From contig NZ_CP075184.1 in the NCBI RefSeq assembly GCF_020510705.1, forward strand, positions 3,472,001 through 3,536,000: a stretch of 64,000 nt of DNA. The letters run 5' to 3'. Shown piece by piece: positions 47,257-54,474 of the stretch. The position numbers and the translations under genes were made by a program. Position 1 is the stretch's first letter, and every line of letters begins with the position of its first letter. This DNA comes from Acidovorax radicis. GTDB taxonomy: Bacteria > Pseudomonadota > Gammaproteobacteria > Burkholderiales > Burkholderiaceae_C. Below the pieces are notes generated by a model. The model saw nothing but the letters and a program-made list of their open reading frames with translations, did no database searches and had not been told where the DNA came from.

Positions 47257-48291
47257 TCAGTGCACTCCCGGCAGCAACAGGATCTTGCCAACGCTGGCGC
47301 CGGACTCTATGCGCCGATGGGCCTGCGCGGCGTCTGCCAGCGCAAACGTGCTGTCGATCACCGGTCGGATCACCCCTGCGGCCAAGGCTGGCAGCCACTG
47401 CTGCGCAAACCGCTGCACCATGGCCTGCTTGACCTCGGGCGGTCGGGACTTCATCACCGTGCCGAAAATCTGCAGGTGGCGGTACAGCACCGCATCCATC
47501 GGCAAGACAGCCCCCTGCGCGCCACCGAGCAGGCCCACGGACACCAGGCGTCCCCCTTCGGCCAGCGACCGCACATTGCGCTCCAGGTACGGGGCACCAA
47601 TGAAGTCGATCACCACATCCACGCCCCGGCCCTGCGTCGCCTGCGCCACCACCGCCTGAAAGTCTTCGCTGCGGTAGTCGATGAACACATCGGCGCCACA
47701 GGCCAGCACGGCGTCGCGCTTGTCACCACCCGCCGTGGCAAACACCCGGGCTCCCGCCGCGTGGGCCAATTGCACGGCGGCAGAGCCCACGCCGCCCGCC
47801 GCTGCATGGATCAGCACCGACTCGCCGGCATGCAAACGGGCCAAGTGGAAAAGCGCTTCATGCGCGGTCACAAACACCTCGGCCACGGCGCCAGCCGCCA
47901 CCAGGTCCATGCCCGCAGGCACATGCATGGCCATGCGGTGGTCAATGCGCGACACCTCAGCGTAGGCGCCACCGCCCACGATGCCCATCACACGGTCGCC
48001 CACGGCAAAGCCCTGCACCTCAGGCCCTACCGCCACCACCGTGCCTGCAATCTCCAGCCCCATGGTGTCGGCATCGCCAAAGTAGGCGCGGCCGTAAGCC
48101 CCCTTGCGATGCGACAGGTCGGCACGGTTGACGCCGATGGAAGCATTGCGAACCAATAAGTCGTGCGGACGGACCTCGGGGGTCGGTATCTCGCGGGCCA
48201 CCAGCACTTCGGGCCCACCGAAGTCATCGAACACGATGGCTTGCATGGTGCGTTGGGTGGTTGCGGGGTGTTCAGTCACGGGTGTGGACAT
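47257..48291 (-). CDS. NADPH:quinone oxidoreductase-like MDR protein
   Basis: 344 residues. MQAIVFDDFGGPEVL at residue 16, NRADLSHRKGAYG, GLEIAGTVVAVGPEVQGFAVGDRVMGI, and VLIHAAAGGVGSAAVQLAHAAGARV (NADPH-binding) mark the zinc-free quinone oxidoreductase (PIG3/QOR) branch. It reduces quinones by NADPH. A start at the internal MQAIVF (48246) is possible. Divergent from a LysR regulator, with an 18-bp palindrome between. Confidence 0.88.
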   Translation of the reverse strand: MSTPVTEHPATTQRTMQAIVFDDFGGPEVLVAREIPTPEVRPHDLLVRNASIGVNRADLSHRKGAYGRAYFGDADTMGLEIAGTVVAVGPEVQGFAVGDRVMGIVGGGAYAEVSRIDHRMAMHVPAGMDLVAAGAVAEVFVTAHEALFHLARLHAGESVLIHAAAGGVGSAAVQLAHAAGARVFATAGGDKRDAVLACGADVFIDYRSEDFQAVVAQATQGRGVDVVIDFIGAPYLERNVRSLAEGGRLVSVGLLGGAQGAVLPMDAVLYRHLQIFGTVMKSRPPEVKQAMVQRFAQQWLPALAAGVIRPVIDSTFALADAAQAHRRIESGASVGKILLLPGVH

Positions 48292-48376
48292 GGGTGTTGC
48301 TCCTCAAGCAGTTCTTTCAAGCTTCGAAGGATAGGGCGCCTCGCAGTGTTTTAAACGCAGCAATTTCGCTCTACAT

Positions 48377-48394
48377 TGATGCAAATTTGCATCA
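48377..48394. promoter_or_regulatory. 18-bp perfect palindrome, candidate LysR operator
   Basis: TGATGCAAATTTGCATCA lies in the 136-bp divergent region, 33 bp before the LysR ATG and 86 bp before the MDR ATG. LysR-type regulators usually bind an interrupted palindrome in exactly this setting and often control the divergent gene. Confidence 0.7.
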
Positions 48395-48427
48395 CACTTA
48401 GTTCTCCCCCGCACCCTCCCGACCACC

Positions 48428-49297
48428 ATGAACTGGGACGACACCCGCATCTTTCTCGCCCTGACCCGCGCCCCCTCCTTGCGCGCCGCCGCGCGCAGCC
48501 TGGGCGTGGACCAGGCCACGGTCGGGCGGCGCCTGAACGCGCTGGAGGCCGAGCTGGGTGCCAAGCTCTTTCTGCGCGCCAAAGACGGCTACCTGCTCAC
48601 CGCAGCGGGCGAGACAGCGCTGGCCGCAGCCCGGCGCATGGAAAGCGCGGCCCTGGACCTGCGCACCCGCATCGAAGGCCAGGACGCCAGCCCTGGCGGC
48701 CTGGTGCGCGTGACCAGCACCGACTCGATTGCCATCGACCTGCTGATGCCCGCCATCGAGCGCCTGCAGCAGCACTGGCCCCACATCCGCGTGGACCTGG
48801 AGGTCTCCACCCAGTTGCTCAGCCTCAGCCGCCGGCAGGTGGACATCGCGTTCCGCAATGTCCGACCCGAAGCGCCCGATCTGGTGGTGCGCCGCGTGGT
48901 GTCGTGGCCCGTTGGCCTGTTTGCCAGCGCGGGCTATATCGAGCGCTTTGGCGCGCCCGCGCCAGAGGACGAACTGCGCGGCCACCACCTGGTGGCCTAT
49001 GCCCCCTACCTGGAGCAAAACCCGTTTCTGACCATGGCGGGCGTGCCCGCCCGCCAGGCCCGGATCGCGCTGGCCGTGCGCTCCAGCCTGCTGGTGCGCA
49101 AAGGCGTGGCGGCGGGCATTGGCCTGGGTGAAATGCCGGTGTGGATGGGCGAGCGCGAAGGCCTGGTGCGCATCTGGCCCGAACGCCGCCGGGCGACCGA
49201 CTACGAAATCTGGCAAGTCATGCACCCCGACCTGCAGCGCACGGCCCGGGTGCGCGCCACGGCAGAGTTTCTGTCTGAGGCATTTGGCGAGCAGTAG
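48428..49297 (+). CDS. LysR-family transcriptional regulator
   Basis: 289 residues. The N-terminal winged helix (WDDTRIFLALTRAPSLRAAA, LGVDQATVGRRLNALEAELG) is followed by a periplasmic-binding-like effector domain (VRVTSTDSIAIDLLMPAIERL, RRQVDIAFRNVRPEAPDLVV). It probably controls the divergent MDR quinone reductase and itself through the palindrome at 48377. The inducer is unknown. Confidence 0.9.
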   Translation: MNWDDTRIFLALTRAPSLRAAARSLGVDQATVGRRLNALEAELGAKLFLRAKDGYLLTAAGETALAAARRMESAALDLRTRIEGQDASPGGLVRVTSTDSIAIDLLMPAIERLQQHWPHIRVDLEVSTQLLSLSRRQVDIAFRNVRPEAPDLVVRRVVSWPVGLFASAGYIERFGAPAPEDELRGHHLVAYAPYLEQNPFLTMAGVPARQARIALAVRSSLLVRKGVAAGIGLGEMPVWMGEREGLVRIWPERRRATDYEIWQVMHPDLQRTARVRATAEFLSEAFGEQ

Positions 49298-49461
49298 GTA
49301 AAAAATGGCAGGCTGCTGAACGTTGCCTTCGGGCCCAAAGCGCATGAGCAAACAAACAAGCAAGCAACGGCCCAGCAACCAGCCACCCCAACAAGCAGCG
49401 GCGGGCACAAGCTGCTGCGCCATACTCCAACGCCAACCCCCTCGGCCCTATTCACCCAACC

Positions 49462-49749
49462 ATGCCACACACCATCCACCACCAGGAACAAGACGCCAAA
49501 GGCGCCTTCTACGTAGAAAACGGCGGTCAGCGCATTGCCGAGATGACCTACAGCCGCACCAACGCCACGATGGTCATCGTGGACCACACCGAGGTAGACC
49601 CGTCGCTCAGCGGCCAGGGTGTAGGGCGCGCGCTGCTCGACGCCCTGGTGCAATGGGCGCGGGCCACAAGCACCAAGGTGGTCCCGCTGTGCCCGTTTGC
49701 CAAGGCGCAGTTCGACAAGGACGCCTCTATCCGGGACGTGCTGGTTTAA
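49462..49749 (+). CDS. Small GNAT-type N-acetyltransferase (YidJ/CG-type)
   Basis: 95 residues. ENGGQRIAEMTYS, MVIVDHTEVDPSLSGQGVGRALLDALVQWA (acetyl-CoA loop QGVGRA) and VVPLCPFAKAQF match the short acetyltransferase group with a Cys near the active site. Substrate unknown. The 160 bp before it contains an odd CAAACAAACAAGCAAGCAA run. It is the last chromosomal gene before the accessory block. Confidence 0.85.
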   Translation: MPHTIHHQEQDAKGAFYVENGGQRIAEMTYSRTNATMVIVDHTEVDPSLSGQGVGRALLDALVQWARATSTKVVPLCPFAKAQFDKDASIRDVLV

Positions 49750-49805
49750 ACAGCCCGCAGACGGCGCACAGCAGCCACGCAAGCGCGACTACGGGATCGG
49801 CGGTT

Positions 49806-49864
49806 GATGCTATTGATTGAATAGCTGGTAGCGCTTTATGGATAAGCGCTAGAGGCCAATTTGG
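49806..49864 (+). repeat. Palindromic repeat family, copy H
   Basis: GATGCTATTGATTGAATAGC, TGG, TAGCGCTTTATGGATAAGCG and CTAGAGGCCAATTTGG. Perfect 8-bp arms TAGCGCTT (49829-49836) and AAGCGCTA (49844-49851). It shares the GATGCTAT...ATTcAATAGC lead-in and the CCAATTTG tail with copy I, 3.5 kb downstream. Confidence 0.9.
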
Positions 49865-49941
49865 TTTGAATTATCTGCACGCGCTGGTGTTGAAAACCAG
49901 TGCGTGATGCGCAGCGTTTGCTGCGAGTGCCTGCTCGGGGC

Positions 49942-51170
49942 GGCAGATTCAACCGGTCGATGCAACACATTCGCTGAACATCTCAGCGGGTGTGTGGAAG
50001 CCCAGCGTCTTGCGCGGCCTCTCATTCAATTGTCTCGCAATGGCGTTGAGCTGAAGCTGTGAGAGACCCGAGAGATTCATGCCCTTGGGCATGTACTGCC
50101 TGAGTAAGCCGTTCGTGTTCTCGTTGCTTCCCCGCTGCCATGGGCTTCGCGGGTCGCAGAAGTACACCTGGATGTCGGTAGCCATCGTGAATTGCTTGTG
50201 AGCATGCATCTCCGAGCCTCTGTCCCAGGTCAGTGACTTGTACAGTTCCTGCGGTAGCTTGCTGGCGCTCTTGATGAGTGCCTTGACGACCGACTGCGAG
50301 TCTTTGCCATTCAGCTTCACCAGCATCACGTATCGCGTTTGACGTTCAACCAGTGTCGCAATTTGGCTGTTGCCACTGCCAAAGACCAAGTCGCCTTCCC
50401 AGTGACCAGGCACTGCCCGGTCCTCGACGCAAGCGGGGCGCTCGCTGATCGAAACAGCGTCAACGATCTTTCCGTGAATTGCCGTCTTCTGTGTGTAGTG
50501 CCGTGATCGGCGCATTCCACGAGTGCGTCTGAGGTGCTCCAACAGCTCCTTCTTCAAGGCGCCACGCGCTTGAATGAACAGACTGCGGTAGATGGTCTCG
50601 TGTGACACGTGCTGGCTCTCGTCGCAAGGATAAGTTTGCTTGAGCCAACCTGCAATTTGCTCCGGCGACCACAGCATCCGCAGCTTGTGAGCCACGATCC
50701 GGGCCAATGCACGGTTCTGCCTGAGCTTGCAGCGCTTTGGGCGCTGCGCTCGATTCCAAGCCGCTTCATCTGCCTGAGTTGCACGGTAGCCATCACAGCC
50801 GCCATTGCGCTTGATCTCTCGGCTGATCGTCGACGGTGCTCGCCCGAGCCGCGTTGCGATGGAGCGAATCGATTCGCCTGACACCATCGCCCGCGAGATC
50901 TCCTCGCGCTCTGCCAACGTCAATGCAATTGCTGCACGTGATCGCTGCGCAGGCCGGAATCCGCCCGTCTCTGCAAGTATCCGATGGATCGACGAGTGGG
51001 CGCGATCAAAGAGCTTGCCGATCTCATGCAGCGTCCAGCCTTGCTTCCAGCGCTCCCACATCAGCGCCTTCTGGGTATCTGAATAGTAGATTCTTGGTCG
51101 CTGTTTCATCTGCAACACTCCTTGCGCCTACGCGGTGGTTAGTGTGTTGCATCGACCGGTTGAATCTGCC
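49942..51170. mobile_element. IS30-family insertion sequence
   Basis: 1,229 bp bounded by 28-bp perfect inverted repeats: GGCAGATTCAACCGGTCGAT plus GCAACACA at 49942-49969 and its complement at 51143-51170. The dinucleotide GC flanks both ends (49940-49941, 51171-51172), compatible with the 2-3 bp target duplications of this family. One intact transposase gene is inside. The right end lies 49 bp from the 3' end of the integron integrase gene. Confidence 0.9.
49949..51109 (-). CDS. IS30-family transposase
   Basis: 386 residues from ATG 51109, which is preceded by AAGGAG at a good distance; the GTG at 51118 falls within that site. It has an N-terminal helix-turn-helix (LHEIGKLFDRAHSSIHRILA), a second HTH (SIRSIATRLGRAPSTISREIKRNGG), and a C-terminal DDE domain with GHWEGDLVFG (Asp), LTWDRGSEMHAH (Asp) and RGSNENTNGLLRQYMPKG (Glu). 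Full length and apparently functional. The stop codon lies inside the left inverted repeat. Confidence 0.93.
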   Translation of the reverse strand: MKQRPRIYYSDTQKALMWERWKQGWTLHEIGKLFDRAHSSIHRILAETGGFRPAQRSRAAIALTLAEREEISRAMVSGESIRSIATRLGRAPSTISREIKRNGGCDGYRATQADEAAWNRAQRPKRCKLRQNRALARIVAHKLRMLWSPEQIAGWLKQTYPCDESQHVSHETIYRSLFIQARGALKKELLEHLRRTRGMRRSRHYTQKTAIHGKIVDAVSISERPACVEDRAVPGHWEGDLVFGSGNSQIATLVERQTRYVMLVKLNGKDSQSVVKALIKSASKLPQELYKSLTWDRGSEMHAHKQFTMATDIQVYFCDPRSPWQRGSNENTNGLLRQYMPKGMNLSGLSQLQLNAIARQLNERPRKTLGFHTPAEMFSECVASTG

Positions 51171-51219
51171 GCCCTGAGCCGCCATCCAGATAAAAGCTTA
51201 AAAGCTCCAAAGCCGTCAT

Positions 51220-52227
51220 TCAGCCAGGCTGCATGTTCAACGCCAAGGAATCCAAGGGGCTGGAGGCTCCTCCGGCAGCGACTTTCAGGGCATGGGTATA
51301 GATCATCGTCGTGCTCACGTCCGAGTGCCCCAGCAGTTCCTGCACTGTGCGAATGTCGGTGCCCGACTGCAACAAATGCTTGGCGAAGCTGTGGCGCAAG
51401 GTGTGCACCGAAACGAGCTTGCAAATGCCCACCTGTGCCACGGCTTTCTTCAGGGCACGCTGCAAACGCTCCTCATAGACGTGATGGCGTTGCCAGACAC
51501 CCGTGCGCGGGTCCACCGACAGTGATGAAGCGGGGAACACCCAGAACCATCCCCACCGCTGCCCCACGCCTGGGTACTTGGCCTCCAGTGCATGCGGAAC
51601 CTCCACGCCACCGCGTTGCGCCTGCCGATCTTGCTCCCACAGTGCGCGCGCCGCGAGCACCTGTTGGCGCAGTTCGGCGGCCAAACTGCGCGGCAGCATC
51701 ACCACCCGATCCTTGTCGCCCTTGGCTTGGCGCACCACGATCACCCCGCGATCAAGATCCAAGTCCTTGACCCGCAAGCGCAGGCCTTCCATCAGACGCA
51801 TGCCGGTGCCGTACAGCAGGCGTGCCAGCAAGGCCATATCGGCCGACAACGCCGACAGCAGTGCCGCCACCTCGGCCGTCGTCAAAACCGAAGGAATGCG
51901 CTTGGGCGTGCGCGGGCGCTGCACGCCATCGAGCCATGGCAGGTCAATGCCCAACACCTCGCGGTAGAGGAAGAGCAGTGCGCTCAACGCCTGGTTGTGC
52001 GTGGCAGCAGCCACCCGCCGCTCGTTGGCCAACATGGCCAGAAAACCTTCGATTTCCAGCTGCCCCATGTCTCGTGGATGCCGCAAGCCGTGCCATTTCA
52101 CAAACACGCGCACCCACTGCACATAGGCCTGCTCGGTGCGCAGGCTATAGTGTTTGTAACGAATTCGCTCACGGACCTGATCTAGTAACCGTGTGGCGCG
52201 CAGCACAGGAGGGGCGGCGGGTTTCAT
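51220..52227 (-). CDS. intI: Integron integrase (IntI-type tyrosine recombinase)
   Basis: 335 residues, the length of IntI1. [29 protein letters not shown] starts the N-terminal domain. Catalytic residues stand in [20 protein letters not shown] (Arg), [15 protein letters not shown] (His-x2-Arg), [15 protein letters not shown] (His and nucleophile Tyr). The integron-specific insertion [20 protein letters not shown] (about residues 205-225) separates IntI from XerC/D. It recombines attI with attC. ATG 52227 fits the family start; a LexA box lies 13 bp upstream. Oriented away from the cassettes, as usual. Confidence 0.95.
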   Translation of the reverse strand: MKPAAPPVLRATRLLDQVRERIRYKHYSLRTEQAYVQWVRVFVKWHGLRHPRDMGQLEIEGFLAMLANERRVAAATHNQALSALLFLYREVLGIDLPWLDGVQRPRTPKRIPSVLTTAEVAALLSALSADMALLARLLYGTGMRLMEGLRLRVKDLDLDRGVIVVRQAKGDKDRVVMLPRSLAAELRQQVLAARALWEQDRQAQRGGVEVPHALEAKYPGVGQRWGWFWVFPASSLSVDPRTGVWQRHHVYEERLQRALKKAVAQVGICKLVSVHTLRHSFAKHLLQSGTDIRTVQELLGHSDVSTTMIYTHALKVAAGGASSPLDSLALNMQPG

Positions 52228-52239
52228 GGCTAAATTTAG

Positions 52240-52259
52240 TACTGTATTTACATACAGAA
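52240..52259. promoter_or_regulatory. LexA box in the intI promoter
   Basis: TACTGTATTTACATACAGAA: CTGT and ACAG separated by 8 bases (CTG-N10-CAG), the SOS operator form used by LexA in gamma- and betaproteobacteria. It lies 13-32 bp upstream of the integrase ATG, where it would block the promoter. SOS control of integron integrases is established for class 1 and Vibrio integrons. Confidence 0.85.
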
Positions 52260-52371
52260 TACGTGCCACACAGCGAGGCTGCAAGCCCCTTGCGGCGCTT
52301 TTCGCGTACCAATTTAGACCGCAAGCGCCAGATATGGCCTGCGGGTTGGTGCGGTCTACATTACGTTAGGC
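52260..52371 (+). other. Integron attI-type site and leader
   Basis: The region between intI and the first cassette ends in the recombination core GTTAGGC (52365-52371), six bases before the first cassette ATG. Within it TAGACCGCA and TGCGGTCTA form a 9-bp inverted repeat flanking a 30-base spacer. A cassette promoter (Pc) should lie in or near this region, but I cannot place it with confidence. Confidence 0.7.
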
Positions 52372-52376
52372 CACAC

Positions 52377-52616
52377 ATGTCCACAGCCGATTCCAACATC
52401 CCTATGGACCGAACTCAGTGGTCGGTTAGAAGCCAGCGCACGACCGGGCACTACGACGAACGGGTGACCGAGTACGAAGGGATTCGGTGCAAATGCCGAT
52501 CCTGCACGAGATCATTTGTTTTCACCGCTAGAGAGCAACAAGTTGCCTACGAGGTCGAGAAACGATTTGTCTGGTATCTACCTAAGCTCTGCCATGACTG
52601 CTCATCTAAAACTTAG
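52377..52616 (+). CDS. Cassette 1: small zinc-ribbon protein
   Basis: 79 residues starting six bases after the attI core, as first cassettes do. IRCKCRSCTRSFVFTAREQQ, KRFVWYLPKLCHDC contain two CxxC pairs (C-K-C-R-S-C and C-H-D-C) spaced like the probable zinc-ribbon (zf-trcl) domain. That domain usually has FVFTA-EQ-FY and a second CxxC about 25 residues later. Probably a metal-binding, nucleic-acid-linked protein; role unknown. No ribosome-binding site is visible. Confidence 0.8.
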   Translation: MSTADSNIPMDRTQWSVRSQRTTGHYDERVTEYEGIRCKCRSCTRSFVFTAREQQVAYEVEKRFVWYLPKLCHDCSSKT

Positions 52617-52699
52617 GCTGAAGCCTTGGAAGGTCAAAGCCCATGCTTCAAAAGCGCACCTTCAACAATGAAGTGCAACGCCAAAGCCCAAAATTCAGC

Positions 52700-52819
52700 G
52701 CCTAACTGGGCGGTCAAGCGGACGCCAACAAGGGCCATGGCTTCGCCATTGTCCTGGCCCTTGTTGGTACCCTTCAGTCGCTGCGCTCCTTCCAGCGCCG
52801 CTTACCTTGGGCGTTAGAG
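52700..52819 (+). repeat. attC recombination site of cassette 1
   Basis: 120 bp from GCCTAAC (R'', 52700-52706) to GTTAGAG (R', 52813-52819). The inner boxes GGTCAAGCGG and CCGCTTACC are complementary apart from one extra base on the left, the extrahelical base typical of attC. A long imperfect stem (CCAACAAGGGCCATGGC with GTCCTGGCCCTTGTTGG) lies between. The last base of R' deviates from GTTRRRY. Confidence 0.85.
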
Positions 52820-52827
52820 CGCAAAGC

Positions 52828-53139
52828 ATGAAGCCAGCACCGAAATTCGTCGCTGCGTACGTCCTGCTGTCCGCGGTGCTGGGCGGTCTCGCACTGCTGC
52901 AGTCGTTTCCTGCTCGGCCAACGTCCTGGGTCGGTTGGCTGCTGCTCTTCGCGTTAGCTGTTCCTGTCACCATCGCTGCAGAGTTCGTGGGCGAGCTCAT
53001 CTTCCGCAATCCTGTCAGTCAGGCAGTCGAGCGCCGCACCAAAGAAAAGAGCTTTTCTTGGCTCCGCATTCTCGCAGGGCTGGTGTTAATGCTCGTCGTT
53101 TTCGCTGCGGTGTTTTGCCTTGGTCAGCTGCTTGCATAA
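52828..53139 (+). CDS. Cassette 2: small membrane protein
   Basis: 103 residues starting 9 bases after attC1. Three hydrophobic segments: KFVAAYVLLSAVLGGLALL (residues 5-23), SWVGWLLLFALAVPVTIAAE (33-52) and WLRILAGLVLMLVVFAAVF (79-97), with a basic loop RNPVSQAVERRTKEKS between the second and third. No named family recognised. As with many cassette genes the product is of unknown function. Confidence 0.8.
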   Translation: MKPAPKFVAAYVLLSAVLGGLALLQSFPARPTSWVGWLLLFALAVPVTIAAEFVGELIFRNPVSQAVERRTKEKSFSWLRILAGLVLMLVVFAAVFCLGQLLA

Positions 53140-53156
53140 GGCGCGCCACCATGCGT

Positions 53157-53215
53157 TCTAACCCGTCGCTCAAGCGGACTTGCCTACGGCAAGCCGCTTA
53201 CCTTCAACATTGAGC
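53157..53215 (+). repeat. attC-like site of cassette 2 with decayed right end
   Basis: TCTAACCCGTCGCTCAAGCG, GACTTGCCTACGGCAAGCCG and CTTACCTTCAACATTGAGC. R'' and both inner boxes follow the short aadA-type attC layout, but the right core reads CATTGAGC rather than a GTTRRRY site. This would make it a poor recombination partner and marks the end of the array. Confidence 0.75.
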
Positions 53216-53291
53216 GTCCGCTTTCTTTGGCTGCCACCGGCTGGTGTTGGCCGAGAACAGCCTACCGACCACACCTCTAGCGCGGCCCGAA

Positions 53292-53349
53292 GATGCTATG
53301 CATTCAATAGCCTCCAGCGCTTTACAGATAAGCGCCAGAGACCAATTTG
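53292..53349 (+). repeat. Palindromic repeat family, copy I, split by IS1595
   Basis: GATGCTATGCATTCAATAGC, CTCCAGCGCTTTACAGATAA and GCGCCAGAGACCAATTTG. Arms GCGCTT (53317-53322) and AAGCGC (53330-53335). The tail CCAATTTG is the 8-bp target of the IS1595-family element and reappears at 54411-54418 on the far side. Confidence 0.88.
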
Positions 53350-54410
53350 CCTGATTAGCTACTTACCTCAGATACCTGCAGCAGCTTCAAAGGCAGTGGG
53401 CCAGTAGTCACCAAGGCCTTCAACAGTCTGGGCAGCATGGCAGGCAGATCAAAGCGGCGGTTGAATCGCCAGCAGAACTCGGCCAAGTAGCGCTGGGCAT
53501 ACCTGGTGTGGTCAAACGAGTGATAGGTTCCTGCCATGCTGGTCTTGAGGTTGCCCAGCAAGGTGTTCACCCAACGCAGCTGAGGTGTCTGCGCCCCCTG
53601 GCGCCCACCTCCAGTCACGTGGCGCTCATGCGTGGCCTGCGCCTGCTGCACCTGCGCAAAGGCACGCGTGCCGTCGCTGACCACGTGGCAGCCCGCCGCC
53701 AGGTGGCCCTGTGCCCATTGCCGCATGTGCTGGTTGGTAAAGTCCTGCACAGGCGTCAAGTGCATGTACAGGGGCCGGCCATCGACGCTGGTCTGCACTG
53801 CGGCGACGAAGGCCGTCTTGTTGGCTGCGCGGCGCCCGCCGTTGATGTGGCCTGCCCGCTCGCCCCCAAGGTAGGCATTGTCAATCTCCACCCGCCCTTG
53901 CAGCAGGTAGCGCGCATCGCGCTGGGCCATGGCCTGCATCAGTTTGTGCTTCATCAGCCATGCCGTTTTGTAGGACACGCCCAACTGGCGCTTGAGCGCC
54001 AGGGCGCTGATGGCGTTCTTGTTCTGCGTCAGCAGGTACATGGCAAGAAACCACAGCTTTAGGGGCACATGGGTGTGTTCCATCACAGTGCCCACGATGG
54101 ATGAGCTTTGGTAGCCACAAAGCAAGCACTCCCACAGCAGACGGCCCGTGCCATTGCGGGGGTGAAAAAAGCGCTTGCAGCCGCAATGCGCGCACTGCCA
54201 GCCATCGGGCCAGCGGGCGGCCACCAGGGCCTGCTCGCACTGCTGATCGCTGCCGTACTGAGACTGAAATTGTGGCAGCGACAGCCCGCGCTGGAACTGG
54301 ATGGTGTTGATGGACATCGCTTGCTCCTTGGCGCCGAGAACTCGGCATGTCCGTTGGAGTCCTCTGGCTGGGCTTTGTTCTGCGCAATCTGAGGTATGTC
54401 GCTAATCAGG
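53350..54410. mobile_element. IS1595-family insertion sequence with 8-bp target duplication
   Basis: 1,061 bp. The ends CCTGATTAGC-TAC-TTACCTCAGAT (left, 53350-53373) and CCTGATTAGC-GAC-ATACCTCAGAT (right, read inward) form a 24-bp inverted repeat with two mismatches. CCAATTTG occurs directly outside both ends (53342-53349 and 54411-54418), a perfect 8-bp target duplication as expected for this family. The target is the tail of palindromic repeat copy I. Confidence 0.92.
53355..54317 (-). CDS. IS1595-family transposase (zinc-ribbon ISXO2-like)
   Basis: 320 residues. The N-terminal zinc ribbon CAHCGCKRFFHPRNGTGRLLWECLLCGY (two CxxC pairs; residues 41-68) is followed by the ISXO2-like DDE/N domain with GRVEIDNAYLGGERAG (first Asp), HVVSDGTRAF (second Asp) and the terminal WRFNRRF. 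ATG 54317 has AAGGAG 8 bases upstream. Complete and probably active, given the intact ends and target duplication. Confidence 0.93.
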   Translation of the reverse strand: MSINTIQFQRGLSLPQFQSQYGSDQQCEQALVAARWPDGWQCAHCGCKRFFHPRNGTGRLLWECLLCGYQSSSIVGTVMEHTHVPLKLWFLAMYLLTQNKNAISALALKRQLGVSYKTAWLMKHKLMQAMAQRDARYLLQGRVEIDNAYLGGERAGHINGGRRAANKTAFVAAVQTSVDGRPLYMHLTPVQDFTNQHMRQWAQGHLAAGCHVVSDGTRAFAQVQQAQATHERHVTGGGRQGAQTPQLRWVNTLLGNLKTSMAGTYHSFDHTRYAQRYLAEFCWRFNRRFDLPAMLPRLLKALVTTGPLPLKLLQVSEVSS

Positions 54411-54474
54411 CCAATTTGCCTTGATTTTTTGACAGAGGCGCTTCGATGGCCGCACCCCTGCTCAGCGTGTACGT

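Noticed and set aside
49878..49906. Hairpin CACGCGCTGGT/ACCAGTGCGTG left of IS30 as an attC site
   Set aside because: It has no R''/R' core sequences and no extrahelical base; probably a simple hairpin or terminator remnant.
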